This document shows positions 44,157-54,200 of a DNA stretch of 64,000 nt, one piece after another; within the stretch, counting starts at the first letter, position 1, and each line of letters starts with the position of its first letter. This DNA is from an uncultured Parabacteroides sp. Its GTDB lineage: Bacteria > Bacteroidota > Bacteroidia > Bacteroidales > Tannerellaceae. The translations under genes and the position numbers were made by a program. Location of the stretch: assembly GCA_937894065.1 (NCBI GenBank), contig CALCST010000026.1:1-64000 (forward strand), read 5' to 3'. The notes beneath the pieces were generated by a model. It was given only the letters and a program-made list of their open reading frames with translations. It was not told the DNA's origin and did not search any database.

Positions 44157-44172
44157 ACGCTATTAATAGCGT
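44157..44172. promoter_or_regulatory. Perfect 16-bp palindrome upstream of kdp
   Basis: ACGCTATTAATAGCGT is fully self-complementary. It lies about 440 bases upstream of the predicted kdp transcription start and near the end of the tRNA transcript. It could be a distant activator site for the NtrC-type regulator or a weak terminator (TTAAATTTTT follows on the plus strand). Confidence 0.3.
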
Positions 44173-44198
44173 TAAATTTTTATGTGTAGGAGAATAAC

Positions 44199-44236
44199 AA
44201 AAAATCCCGACTTCAAATTGAAATCGGGATTTTTAA
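44199..44236. terminator. Terminator of tRNA-Phe (bidirectional)
   Basis: AAAAATCCCGA and TCGGGATTTTT, extended by ATTTCAA/TTGAAGT, form a long stem with T tracts on both strands. On the minus strand it directly follows the tRNA. Confidence 0.8.
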
Positions 44237-44237
44237 G

Positions 44238-44310
44238 TGGTGCCACCAGGAATCGAACCGGGGACACAAGGATTTTCAGTCCTTTGCTCTACCAACTGAG
44301 CTATGGCACC
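44238..44310 (-). tRNA. tRNA-Phe (GAA)
   Basis: On the minus strand 73 bases fold as a tRNA: acceptor GGTGCCA/TGGCACC, D arm GCTCAGTTGGTAGAGC, anticodon arm AAGGA-CTGAAAA-TCCTT with anticodon GAA, and T loop TTCGATT. The discriminator is A, and CCA is not encoded after it. The T stem CCCGG/CCTGG has one C-U mismatch in its middle pair. It has its own promoter and terminator. Confidence 0.93.
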
Positions 44311-44355
44311 ATCATTTTTTGTTTTTGTAACCGTTATCGTTTCGATTACGGGTGC

Positions 44356-44387
44356 AAAGGTAATGACTTTTTTTTAACCTGCAAACT
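44356..44387 (-). promoter_or_regulatory. Promoter of tRNA-Phe
   Basis: On the minus strand TTTG (44387-44384), a 20-base spacer and TACCTTTG (44363-44356) match the -33/-7 consensus exactly, about 46 bases before the tRNA. Confidence 0.75.
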
Positions 44388-44403
44388 TTTCGGTCGTTTT
44401 TTT

Positions 44404-44438
44404 CAAAAAAAATATCACTATACGAAGATAGTGATATT
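44404..44438 (-). terminator. Terminator of the YfcC-RmuC unit
   Basis: An 11-bp perfect stem (AATATCACTAT with ATAGTGATATT) is followed on the minus strand by TTTTTTTTGAAAAAAA. It lies about 90 bases after the YfcC-family stop codon, just upstream of the tRNA promoter. Confidence 0.8.
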
Positions 44439-44529
44439 CCTTAGTTGATATAATATTCTATTAAAACTTTGTTTAACAAGACATTATATCCTACATTTAT
44501 TATATCAAAAAAAAAATCATACAAAATAA

Positions 44530-46113
44530 TCAAAATCCATTCATTGGAATAAGTACTGTTGGAATTAGAAGTATAAATCCTAAAATTATCAATCCAACAA
44601 TAAACTTCCATACCCATTTGAACCAAATATCATATGGAATACGGCTTACTCCTAATACTGCAATAAGAACTCCGGATGTTGGTGTTATCATATTTGTGAA
44701 ACCATCGCCGAACTGGAATGCCATGACTGTGGCTTGTTTTGAAAGACCTATCAAATCTGAAAAAGGAGCCATAATAGGCATCGTTAACGCAGCTTTTGCA
44801 CTTCCTGAAGGTATTACCAAATTGATAAGGTTTTGTATGAGATACATCATTCCGACTGTTGCTACTTTTCCCATTCCTTCCATTCCTTTGGCAAGATTGA
44901 ATAATATTGTATCTATCACTTTTCCATCCTGCAATATAACAATAATACCGCCGGCAAGTCCAACTACAAGTGCTGCACTCATTATATCTTTACAGCCATC
45001 AAGGAACAGCTTGACCAATTCATTCGGAGTTTTTCCATTTGCTACGCCTGCCAATATTCCCAAAGCAAAAAATAATGTAGCTATTTCCATTATATACCAT
45101 CCGTAGCCCATAACTCCGGCAACCAGATAGAATATAGTAAAAAACAGAAGGTTCAATATATATAATTGTACTGTCTTCTTAAGTGCAAACACTGAAGTAA
45201 CTGCAAAGGCCAATGATATTACAGGTATAAGCGGCAAACCTTCAACCACCTTGTTCCCGATTTTCAAATAAGTCATAGGATAATTTATACTGAACAATAA
45301 CAATACAATCATCAGTAAAATAAAACTATACCATGCTGACCGTGGTGTTTTATATTCAAATTCTGTAGTTTGAGAAGCATGTAAATCCCGCCAATATTTA
45401 TCAACTTCATAAACGGGAGATAATCGTGGATTCTTTTTAATTTTATGAGCATACCTAAGAATCCATGTAAATCCGAATACATTTATAATAAACCAGCAGA
45501 ATATACGATATTCAATGCCTGAAAACAAAGGAATACCAGCCAAGCCTTGAGCAATACCGATTGTAAACGGATTTAATATAGCTCCAGCGAAACCTAGTCC
45601 GGCTGCAACAAAAACCATACATACACCTGTTATGGAGTCATATCCCATCGAAACAGCCAGAGGTACAAGTACCAGGCAAAAAGCAATAGTTTCTTCACTC
45701 ATTCCGAAAACAGCTCCGAAAATACTGAACAGAAGCATGATTGCCGTCAACAGGAAATTTTCGACACCAATTTTACGTATCAAAGGATTGTTCTCCATTT
45801 TCCGCGCCTTTTGTAGAAATGCGGCTGTTCCCATATCAAAAGCCTTGCTGTCATTTACTATCCAAAAGGCTCCGCCTATTACCAATATAAATACTATAAT
45901 ATCTGCCTTATCTACAAAACCCTTATAAAAGGCTGAGAATATCTGCCAACTCTGCGGAGTGTTAGACACCGGTTCATAAACAAGAGTCTTTACACCTTGC
46001 TCTGTTATTTGCTCGACATACTGTCCTCCCGGTAAAATCCATGTCAATGCCGCACAAAACAATATTATATAAAAAACTATTACGTACGTATGGGGAATCT
46101 GTCTCTTTTTCAT
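44530..46113 (-). CDS. YfcC/DcuC-like membrane transporter
   Basis: A 527-residue inner-membrane protein with about 12 helices, of the YfcC family (related to DcuC-type anaerobic C4-dicarboxylate carriers). The start IPHTYVIVFYIILFCAALTWILPGGQY is typical, as are GMSEETIAFCLVLVPLAVSMGYD, AGLGFAGAILNPFTIGIAQGLAGIP and LINLVIPSGSAKAALTMPIMAPFSDLIG. Reported substrates in the wider family include dicarboxylates, short-chain organic acids and basic amino acids, so I do not assign one. Its start overlaps the rmuC stop by four bases (ATGA-type), so the two are translationally coupled, although no functional link is apparent. Confidence 0.88.
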   Translation of the reverse strand: MKKRQIPHTYVIVFYIILFCAALTWILPGGQYVEQITEQGVKTLVYEPVSNTPQSWQIFSAFYKGFVDKADIIVFILVIGGAFWIVNDSKAFDMGTAAFLQKARKMENNPLIRKIGVENFLLTAIMLLFSIFGAVFGMSEETIAFCLVLVPLAVSMGYDSITGVCMVFVAAGLGFAGAILNPFTIGIAQGLAGIPLFSGIEYRIFCWFIINVFGFTWILRYAHKIKKNPRLSPVYEVDKYWRDLHASQTTEFEYKTPRSAWYSFILLMIVLLLFSINYPMTYLKIGNKVVEGLPLIPVISLAFAVTSVFALKKTVQLYILNLLFFTIFYLVAGVMGYGWYIMEIATLFFALGILAGVANGKTPNELVKLFLDGCKDIMSAALVVGLAGGIIVILQDGKVIDTILFNLAKGMEGMGKVATVGMMYLIQNLINLVIPSGSAKAALTMPIMAPFSDLIGLSKQATVMAFQFGDGFTNMITPTSGVLIAVLGVSRIPYDIWFKWVWKFIVGLIILGFILLIPTVLIPMNGF

Positions 46114-47378
46114 AAGTTTTCTTCTTCATTATTTTCCAAAACACCAATTTCAGGGATTATAGCACGAGCTTCTGCCGAACTTAAAGTGTCAACATCTTTC
46201 AGACGACGTTGAATAGCTCTGGTTCTGACACCTAAAACCTCATCTATCTGACCGCTGGCTGTCTGCAAGTTTTTTTGGGCTTTCTCAAGCATTCCTCCCA
46301 TTTTCTCAAACTCTTTTTTCACGGCTCCAAGTATTGTCCATACTTCGCCGGAATGTTTCTGTATTGCCAATGTTCGGAATCCTATCTGCAAACTGTTCAA
46401 AATAGCGGCTAATGTTGTCGGTCCTGTCACTACAACTTTATAGTTTCGCTGTAAATCCTCAAGCAATGCTGAACGGCGCACGACTTCTGCATATATTCCT
46501 TCAAATGGCAAAAACATAATACCAAAATCTGTTGTAGCCGGAGGTGCGAGATATTTTGTAGAAATATCTTTTGCCATTTTACGGATAGTTGCTTCCAGCA
46601 TTCTTCCAGCTGCATCTATAGCCTGTGGGTCTGCTTTGTCGTATGCATCTATAAGTTGTTCATACACATCTTTGGGGAATTTAGCATCAATAGGCAAATA
46701 GACAAAATCAGTATTGTCATCCTTTCCAGGCAATTTAACAGCAAACTCAACCAAAGCATCCGAACCTTTTTTGGTTTTCACGTTCGCTTCATATTGTTCA
46801 GGAGCCAGTATTTGCTCAAGCAACATACTAAGTTGTATTTCTCCGATATTACCTCGAGTTTTCACATTACTCAACACACGCTTCAATCCTCCAACATCTT
46901 GAGCAAGGCTTTGCATCTCACCTAACCCTTTCTGCACGTTTTCCAATTGAGTATTTACCAGATTAAATGATTGAGTTATTCTATCGTTTAATGTTTTCTG
47001 AAGCTTTTCATCAACCGTAACTCTTATTTCGTCCAGTCTTTTTTCCGTATTTTGGATCAATTGCTGTTGCCTTTCATTTAATTCAGAAAACTTTTCACGC
47101 TGAAGTGAATTAAATGAGCTTATTCCTCTTTCAAATGCTTGACGGAATTCGCTCAAAGAATTTATCAGCTCCTCACGATTTTCCTTTGCAACGTAACGGC
47201 TCTCTTCCCTATTCAACTTAAAATCTTCTCTGAAGTTTTTCTCAAGTCTTTCGGATAAAGATTGGATATTATTCAATATATTCTCAAAATCCTTAGAGTT
47301 ATCTTGCCCTTTTTTCAACATCAACATAAGTTGAAGAGCAATCACCAATACAATTCCACACAAAATAACTATTTCCAT
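46110..47378 (-). CDS. rmuC: RmuC family DNA recombination protein
   Basis: A 422-residue RmuC homologue. Residues 2-20 form an N-terminal membrane anchor, 25-150 a long coiled coil (LSERLEKNFREDFKLNREESRYVAKENREE and onward), and about 165-390 the nuclease-like domain (LSNVKTRGNIGEIQLSMLLEQILAPEQYE, LPIDAKFPKDVYEQL, DFGIMFLPFEGIYAEVVRR). RmuC limits DNA inversions at short repeats in E. coli and has been linked to defence against foreign DNA; the PD-(D/E)xK-like core is suggested by AKFP. It overlaps the transporter gene by four bases. Confidence 0.92.
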   Translation of the reverse strand: MEIVILCGIVLVIALQLMLMLKKGQDNSKDFENILNNIQSLSERLEKNFREDFKLNREESRYVAKENREELINSLSEFRQAFERGISSFNSLQREKFSELNERQQQLIQNTEKRLDEIRVTVDEKLQKTLNDRITQSFNLVNTQLENVQKGLGEMQSLAQDVGGLKRVLSNVKTRGNIGEIQLSMLLEQILAPEQYEANVKTKKGSDALVEFAVKLPGKDDNTDFVYLPIDAKFPKDVYEQLIDAYDKADPQAIDAAGRMLEATIRKMAKDISTKYLAPPATTDFGIMFLPFEGIYAEVVRRSALLEDLQRNYKVVVTGPTTLAAILNSLQIGFRTLAIQKHSGEVWTILGAVKKEFEKMGGMLEKAQKNLQTASGQIDEVLGVRTRAIQRRLKDVDTLSSAEARAIIPEIGVLENNEEENL

Positions 47379-47532
47379 ATTTACAACCTATATATTTTTA
47401 CATTTCGTTTATACACAATAAATTACGTAATTTAGACTACTTTTTCCCTATCATTTCGCAAAGATAAAGTTTTTTATCAACCTCTACAATATTGTTAAAA
47501 CATATTAATTACGCATTTTTTTCGCAATAAGA

Positions 47533-47564
47533 TTTGTTTTTCTCAAATAAAGAACCTTATTTTG
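47533..47564 (+). promoter_or_regulatory. Promoter of the 47.6-kb RNA
   Basis: TTTG (47533-47536), a 20-base spacer and TTATTTTG (47557-47564) fit the Bacteroides pattern with one -7 deviation. The start is expected near 47572. The flanks from 47379 to 47532 are AT-rich with nothing else evident. Confidence 0.5.
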
Positions 47565-47571
47565 TAAACGT

Positions 47572-47777
47572 AGAAAGTCAAGAACAACTTCTCAAACAAT
47601 TATGAAGAATGTTTATGACTAAAGAACATAAAGTCGTTCACTATTTTTTAGCGAACAACTTACACAAGATTGATAGAAACTGTGTTTACAGTAATTAAAG
47701 AATATTGTTTTTCATTGGTTAAAGTTAAGGGTTAGTGTAGGATGCTATTGGATGTGAATCCGGTAGCATTCGTTTTT
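47572..47777 (+). ncRNA. Candidate small RNA or leader-peptide transcript
   Basis: A promoter and a strong terminator bracket about 205 bases in the 797-base gap before the purF-like gene. It contains a 27-codon frame (47618-47701) starting MTKEHKVVHYFLANN, an ACTGT-GTTT-ACAGT hairpin at the end of that frame, then TTAAAGAATATTGTTTTTCA, which loosely resembles the linker of the RNAs at 3.8 and 55.4 kb. It may be a small RNA, a tiny protein, or an attenuator. The purF-like gene has its own -7 box 360 bases downstream. Confidence 0.4.
47742..47777 (+). terminator. Terminator of the 47.6-kb RNA
   Basis: ATGCTATTGGAT pairs with ATCCGGTAGCAT over 12 positions (two G-U) around a GTGA tetraloop, followed by TCGTTTTTTT. 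Confidence 0.8.
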
Positions 47778-48138
47778 TTATTAATGTTTGTAATTTAAAT
47801 TACATTTCACAGTATATAAAATATGCAACGAATAAATTAACTCTTTTTCTTCCGAATGTAATCCATTTTTCTTCCTGAACTAATTTCAATTTGAGAAGTT
47901 TCACAATTTTCACACCTCTCTGAAAATCAAAGGAATCATGTGAACTATGAACATTTCTTAACGATAACACAAAATTTAAAGAAAACCTACTAATCAAAAT
48001 CTTACAAACTACATATTAAATGCACGGTATTTTAGTCATATTGTTATAAAATGCTATCATTTTCTGAAAAGTATTTTTATTCTGTTAAAGTATTTGTATT
48101 TTTCATTTCAATAGTCTAATTATATAATGAAAACCTCC

Positions 48139-48146
48139 TATCTTTG
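48139..48146 (+). promoter_or_regulatory. -7 box of the purF-like-carAB operon
   Basis: TATCTTTG matches TAnnTTTG exactly, 29 bases before the start codon. The -33 element is weak. Confidence 0.5.
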
Positions 48147-48175
48147 CATATTGAAAAATTAGGTTATTTAAGAAG

Positions 48176-50062
48176 ATGGAAACATTAAAGCACGAATGTG
48201 GTGTAGCCATGGTTCGATTGCTGAAACCGTTGGAGTATTATCATCAGAAGTATGGAACTTGGATGTATGGGTTGAACAAACTCTATCTCCTTATGGAAAA
48301 GCAGCACAACCGTGGACAGGAAGGAGCTGGACTTGCCAGTGTAAAATTAGAGTCTAAAGCCGGTGATGAGTATATGTTTCGTGAACGAGCTGTTGGAACA
48401 GGTGCGATAACAGAAATTTTCTCATCAGTCCATAATCATTATAAAGATTTTTCAAACGAAGAACTGAATGACCCTTATTTTGCCAAAAACAACTTACCCT
48501 TTGCCGGAGAACTTTATATGGGGCATCTCCGATACAGTACAACCGGAAAATCCGGTATTTCTTATATCCATCCATTCCTACGCCGCAACAATTGGCGTGC
48601 TAAAAACCTTGCCTTATGCGGGAATTTTAATTTGACTAATGTTGATGAAGTTTTTCAGGAAATAACCGCAATAGGACAACATCCTAGAAAATATGCAGAT
48701 ACATATATAATGCTTGAACAGCTTGGCCACAGACTTGACCGTGAAGTTGAGAAGCTATATGTTCAATGCGAATCTGAAGGATTAAAAGGCACAGATATTA
48801 CTAAAGCTATCGAAGATAGAATCGACCTATCGAATGTTCTCAAGCGCTGTACGCCTACATGGGACGGTGGTTTCGTAATCTGTGGTATTACGGGAAGTGG
48901 TGAAATGTTCAGCGTAAGAGACCCATGGGGTATAAGACCTGCCTTTTACTACATTGATGATGAAATAATTGTTCTTGCATCTGAAAGACCAGTCATACAA
49001 ACTGTAATGAATGTGCATTCATGGGATGTAAAAGAGCTGAACCGCGGAGAAGCTTTATTTGTAAATAAAAAAGGGCAGTGGCATACTTCGCAAATTGTAG
49101 AGCCAAAGGATAACAAAGCTTGCTCGTTTGAAAGAATTTATTTCTCCAGAGGCAGTGATGTTGATATTTATCGTGAGAGAAAAACTCTCGGAGAAAATCT
49201 TGTTCCGGCTGTTCTCAAATCAATAGACAATGATTTGAATCATACTGTTTTTTCATTCATTCCAAACACTGCTGAAGTTGCATATTTTGGATTGAAAGAA
49301 GGTTTGGACTGCTATCTGAACAGTCTGAAAAAGGCATTGATTACAGACAGAAGCCACAAATTGTCTGAAGAAGAACTTGAGGATATTCTGGCAATGCGTG
49401 TGCGTACTGAAAAAGTTGCCATAAAAGATATTAAACTAAGGACATTCATTGCTGAGGGAAACAGTAGAAATGACTTGGCAGCGCACGTCTATGATATAAC
49501 ATATGGAAGCATAAATGCTTTCGAAGACAATCTGGTGGTAATCGACGACAGTATCGTCCGCGGAACTACTCTGAAACAAAGTATAATCAGCATTCTTGAC
49601 AGATTACATCCTAAAAAGATTGTAATTGTTTCATCATCACCACAGGTCCGTTATCCAGACTATTATGGTATTGATATGTCAAGTATGAGTGAATTTATTG
49701 CATTCAAAGCTGCGGTTGCTTTGCTAAAAGAAACAGGGAAAGAAGATATCCTTATAGAAGCTTATCAAAAAGCAAAGAAACTGCAGGCCGAAGGACGTGA
49801 TTCTGAAGAAAACTGTGTAAAGGCTGTATATGCACCTTTTAGCGATGAAGAAATTTCTGCAAAAATTGTTGAACTGCTAACACCCGCAGAAACTAGAGCT
49901 AAAGTGGAAATAGTTTACCAGACTTTAGAAGGCTTGCACAGTTCATGTCCAAACCATCCAGGAGACTGGTATTTCTCAGGAGATTATCCAACTCCGGGTG
50001 GAGTAAAACTTGTCAATAAAGCATTCATTTCCTATATGGAAAAAGAATATTGGACAAAATAA
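48176..50062 (+). CDS. Amidophosphoribosyltransferase-like protein (large PurF type)
   Basis: A 628-residue glutamine amidotransferase fused to a phosphoribosyltransferase. The glutaminase nucleophile is C8 (METLKHECGVAM), which must be exposed by removing a seven-residue leader, as in some PurF proteins. KQHNRGQEGAGLASV, GHLRYSTTGKSG and CGNFNLTN are the class II glutaminase blocks. LVVIDDSIVRGTTLKQ (about 455-470) is the PRPP-binding loop. It is over 100 residues longer than E. coli PurF. It would make phosphoribosylamine in purine synthesis; its place before carAB links it to glutamine-dependent nucleotide synthesis. Since Bacteroides often have a second, shorter PurF, I do not assign the symbol. 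Confidence 0.85.
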   Translation: METLKHECGVAMVRLLKPLEYYHQKYGTWMYGLNKLYLLMEKQHNRGQEGAGLASVKLESKAGDEYMFRERAVGTGAITEIFSSVHNHYKDFSNEELNDPYFAKNNLPFAGELYMGHLRYSTTGKSGISYIHPFLRRNNWRAKNLALCGNFNLTNVDEVFQEITAIGQHPRKYADTYIMLEQLGHRLDREVEKLYVQCESEGLKGTDITKAIEDRIDLSNVLKRCTPTWDGGFVICGITGSGEMFSVRDPWGIRPAFYYIDDEIIVLASERPVIQTVMNVHSWDVKELNRGEALFVNKKGQWHTSQIVEPKDNKACSFERIYFSRGSDVDIYRERKTLGENLVPAVLKSIDNDLNHTVFSFIPNTAEVAYFGLKEGLDCYLNSLKKALITDRSHKLSEEELEDILAMRVRTEKVAIKDIKLRTFIAEGNSRNDLAAHVYDITYGSINAFEDNLVVIDDSIVRGTTLKQSIISILDRLHPKKIVIVSSSPQVRYPDYYGIDMSSMSEFIAFKAAVALLKETGKEDILIEAYQKAKKLQAEGRDSEENCVKAVYAPFSDEEISAKIVELLTPAETRAKVEIVYQTLEGLHSSCPNHPGDWYFSGDYPTPGGVKLVNKAFISYMEKEYWTK

Positions 50063-50141
50063 CTTATAAAGGAAACAAGGCTTTATAGGCAAAACTAAAG
50101 ATTAATAATATTTTGACAAATTCATAAACAAGAGATAATAT

Positions 50142-51236
50142 ATGCAAACAGACAAAATCGCTACGTTAATCCTTGATGATGGAACTAAATTCCAAGGTTT
50201 TTCATTCGGTTATGAAAAGCCAGTTGCCGGAGAGGTTGTGTTTAATACAGCTATGACCGGTTACCCAGAAAGTTTAACTGATCCATCTTACGCAGGACAG
50301 CTAATGGTTCTAACCTATCCTTTGGTAGGTAACTATGGTGTACCTCCACGTACTTTCCGTCCGGATGGTATATCTACATTTATGGAAAGTGAAAAGATTC
50401 ATGCTGATGCTATCATTATCAGTGACTACAGTCATGAATACAGCCATTGGAATGCTGAATGTAGTTTGGGTGATTGGTTGAAAGAAGAACATATTCCAGG
50501 CATCTATGGTATTGACACCAGAGCTCTGACAAAGAAACTGCGTGAGCACGGTGTTATGATGGGACGAATTGTCATAGGTGACGAAGGTAACGATTTGCAG
50601 ATGCCGGATTACGGCCATGTAAATTATGTAGATATTGTTTCTTGTAAAGAAGTAATTACATATCAGCCTGAAAATGCAGAAGGAAAAACAACTAAGAAAG
50701 TTGTTTTGCTGGACTGTGGTGTAAAGCATAACATTATCCGCAGCTTGCTGAAAAGAAATCTGACTGTTGTCCGTGTTCCATGGAATTATGATTTCACAAA
50801 TATGGAATACGATGGCTTGTTCATCAGCAATGGCCCTGGCGACCCTGACAACTGTGATGCGGCTGTACAGAACATTCGCAAAGCTTTAAATGGCGACAAG
50901 CCTATTTGTGGTATTTGTATGGGTAACCAGTTATTGGCAAAAGCTGGTGGTGCTTCTATCTATAAATTGAAATATGGACACAGAAGTCACAACCAGCCGG
51001 TACGTATGGTTGGTACAGAAAAGTGCTTCATCACTTCTCAGAACCACGGTTACGCAGTTGACAATGACACTTTAGGAGCAGACTGGGAGCCATTGTTCGT
51101 AAACATGAATGATGGAACTAACGAAGGTATTCGTCATAAGACAAAGCCATTCTTCTCATCTCAGTTCCACCCGGAAGCTTGCAGTGGTCCGACAGATACA
51201 GATTTCATCTTTGACAAATTCGCAGAAATGCTTTAA
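50142..51236 (+). CDS. carA: Carbamoyl-phosphate synthase small subunit
   Basis: A 364-residue glutaminase subunit that passes ammonia to CarB for carbamoyl phosphate, feeding pyrimidine and arginine synthesis. The N-terminal CPSase domain (VFNTAMTGYPESLTDPSYAGQ) is followed by the class I amidotransferase with C259 (ICGICMGNQLLA), H343 and E345 (SQFHPEA). The oxyanion-site motif FISNGPGDP is at about 227-235. It begins 79 bases after the purF-like gene, without a terminator, and carB starts 24 bases later. Confidence 0.96.
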   Translation: MQTDKIATLILDDGTKFQGFSFGYEKPVAGEVVFNTAMTGYPESLTDPSYAGQLMVLTYPLVGNYGVPPRTFRPDGISTFMESEKIHADAIIISDYSHEYSHWNAECSLGDWLKEEHIPGIYGIDTRALTKKLREHGVMMGRIVIGDEGNDLQMPDYGHVNYVDIVSCKEVITYQPENAEGKTTKKVVLLDCGVKHNIIRSLLKRNLTVVRVPWNYDFTNMEYDGLFISNGPGDPDNCDAAVQNIRKALNGDKPICGICMGNQLLAKAGGASIYKLKYGHRSHNQPVRMVGTEKCFITSQNHGYAVDNDTLGADWEPLFVNMNDGTNEGIRHKTKPFFSSQFHPEACSGPTDTDFIFDKFAEML

Positions 51237-51260
51237 TCCATTCTCTAAAAACAGACAGAT

Positions 51261-54200
51261 ATGACAATAAACAATGATATTAAGAAAGTCCTAATATTAG
51301 GTTCAGGTGCTTTGAAGATTGGAGAAGCCGGAGAGTTCGACTATTCTGGTTCTCAAGCTTTGAAAGCTATCAAGGAAGAAGGTATCGAAACAGTCCTTAT
51401 CAATCCGAATATTGCTACAGTGCAAACTTCTGAAGGAGTTGCCGATACTGTATATTTCCTTCCGGTCACTCCGTTCTTTGTTGAGAAAGTTATTGAAAAG
51501 GAACGTCCGGACGGAATCCTGTTGGCATTTGGTGGACAGACTGCATTGAACTGTGGTGTTGCATTGTATCAGAGCGGTGTGTTGGAAAAATACCAAGTTA
51601 AAGTCCTTGGTACACCGGTACAAGCTATTATGGACACTGAAGACCGTGAGTTGTTCGTAAAGAAACTGGATGAAATCAATGTCAAGACTATCAAGAGTGA
51701 AGCTGTAGATAATATTGCAGATGCTCGCCGTGCTGCTGCAGAATTAGGTTATCCTGTAATTATCCGTGCAGCATATGCTTTGGGTGGTTTGGGTTCCGGT
51801 TTCTGCGACAACGAAGAAGAACTTAATGTTTTGGCAGAAAAAGCATTCTCTTTCTCTCCACAGGTATTGGTTGAAAAGAGTTTGAAAGGCTGGAAAGAAG
51901 TTGAATATGAAGTAGTGAGAGACCGTTTCGACAACTGTATTACTGTATGTAATATGGAAAACTTCGACCCACTTGGTATTCACACTGGCGAAAGTATCGT
52001 AATTGCTCCTTCACAGACACTTTCAAACACAGACTATCATAAATTGCGTGAACTTGCAATCCGCATTATCCGCCACATCGGTATTGTCGGTGAATGTAAC
52101 GTGCAATATGCATACGACCCAGAAAGCGAAGACTACCGAGTAATTGAAGTTAACGCCCGCTTGAGCCGTTCATCTGCATTAGCTTCAAAAGCTACAGGTT
52201 ATCCATTGGCTTTTGTTGCTGCTAAATTAGGTTTGGGTTATGGTTTGTTTGATTTGAACAATTCCGTAACAAAAACAACAAGTGCTTTCTTTGAACCGGC
52301 ATTGGACTATGTTGTATGTAAAATCCCACGCTGGGACTTGGGTAAATTCCAGGGCGTAGCCCGCGAGTTGGGCTCAAGCATGAAGTCTGTTGGTGAAGTA
52401 ATGGCAATCGGACGTACATTTGAAGAAGCTATTCAGAAAGGTTTGCGTATGATTGGACAGGGAATGCACGGATTCGTTGAAAATAAAGAATTAGTTATTC
52501 CTGATATTGACAAGGCATTGAATGAACCAACTGACAGACGTATTTTCGTTATCAGCAAAGCTTTCCGTGCTGGTTATACAATCGACCAGATTCATGACTT
52601 GACTAAGATTGACAAATGGTTCCTACAGAAGCTATATAAAATTATATGTACAGCTAACGAATTGGAGGCTTGCAGCAAAATCAGTGAAATTCCTACAGAA
52701 TTGATGCGTCGTGCTAAAGTTCAGGGATTCTCAGACTTCCAGATTGCCCGTGCAATTTACAAGGAAAACATGGAAGATACTGAAAAGGCACTGCTTCAGG
52801 TTCGTCAGGAACGTAAGTACAGAGGCATTTTGCCAGTTGTAAAACAGATTGATACTCTTGCTGCTGAATATCCTGCTCAAACAAACTATTTGTATCTGAC
52901 ATATAGCGGAACAGAAAATGATGTTACATATCTTGGCGACAAACGTTCAATTGTTGTTTTAGGTTCTGGTGCTTACCGTATTGGTAGCTCAGTAGAATTT
53001 GACTGGTGCGGTGTTCAGGCATTGAATACTATCCGTAAGGAAGGTTATCGCAGTGTAATGATAAACTACAACCCAGAAACAGTATCTACAGACTACGATA
53101 TGTGCGACCGTCTGTATTTCGACGAATTGACATTCGAACGCGTAATGGATATTCTTGAACTTGAAAATCCTCACGGTGTTATTGTTTCTACAGGTGGTCA
53201 GATTCCTAACAACCTGGCTATGCGTCTTGACGAACAGCGTGTAAATATCCTTGGTACGTCTGCCAAGAGCATTGACAACGCTGAAGACCGCGAAAAATTC
53301 TCTGCAATGCTTGACCGTATCGGAGTTGACCAGCCTCGCTGGAAAGAGCTTTCATCAATGGACGACATCAAAGCATTCGTTGATGAAGTTGGCTTCCCTG
53401 TTCTGGTTCGTCCAAGTTATGTGTTGAGTGGTGCTGCAATGAATGTTTGCTCAAATGATGAAGAGCTTGAAAGATTCCTTAAACTTGCAGCTAATGTTTC
53501 CAAGAAACACCCGGTTGTAGTAAGCCAGTTCATCGAACAGTGTAAAGAAATAGAGTTGGATGCTGTTGCCGACAAAGGTGAAATCATCATGTACGCCATA
53601 AGTGAGCATATTGAATTTGCAGGTGTTCACTCTGGTGATGCTACAATTCAGTTCCCAGCACAGAAACTATACGTTGAAACAGTAAGACGAATCAAACGTA
53701 TCAGTAAGCAAATTGCTAAAGAATTGAATATTTCAGGACCATTCAATATCCAGTATCTTGCAAAAGGAAATGAAATCAAGGTAATTGAATGTAACTTGCG
53801 TGCTTCACGTAGTTTCCCATTCGTAAGTAAGGTTTTGAAGATTAACTTTATCGAATTGGCAACACGCATCATGCTTGGATTGCCAGTTGAAAAACCTCAT
53901 AAGAACGAATTCGATTTGGATTATGTAGGTATCAAGGCTTCACAGTTCTCATTCAACCGTTTGCAGAAAGCAGACCCAGTGTTGGGCGTGGATATGACAT
54001 CTACCGGCGAAGTCGGCTGTATCGGTGATGACGTTTCTGAAGCAATCCTTAAGAGTATGCTTTCTGTTGGTTTGCGTATTCCTCAGAAAAATATCTTGCT
54101 TTCAACAGGTACAGCTAAACAGAAAGTTGATATGCTTGATGCAGCCAAGATGTTGGCAAGCAAAGGATACAATTTGTTTGCCACAGGAGGAACACACCGC

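Noticed and set aside
44182..44448. An 88-codon plus-strand frame containing SGATRNRTGDTRIFSPLLYQLSYG
   Set aside because: It is the antisense translation of tRNA-Phe, a well-known false protein in bacterial annotations, and spans the tRNA, its terminator and promoter.
50060..50092. Further copy of the dispersed repeat between the purF-like gene and carA (GGAAACAAGGCTTTATAGG)
   Set aside because: Only short words match and neither arm is present; similarity could be chance in AT-rich DNA.
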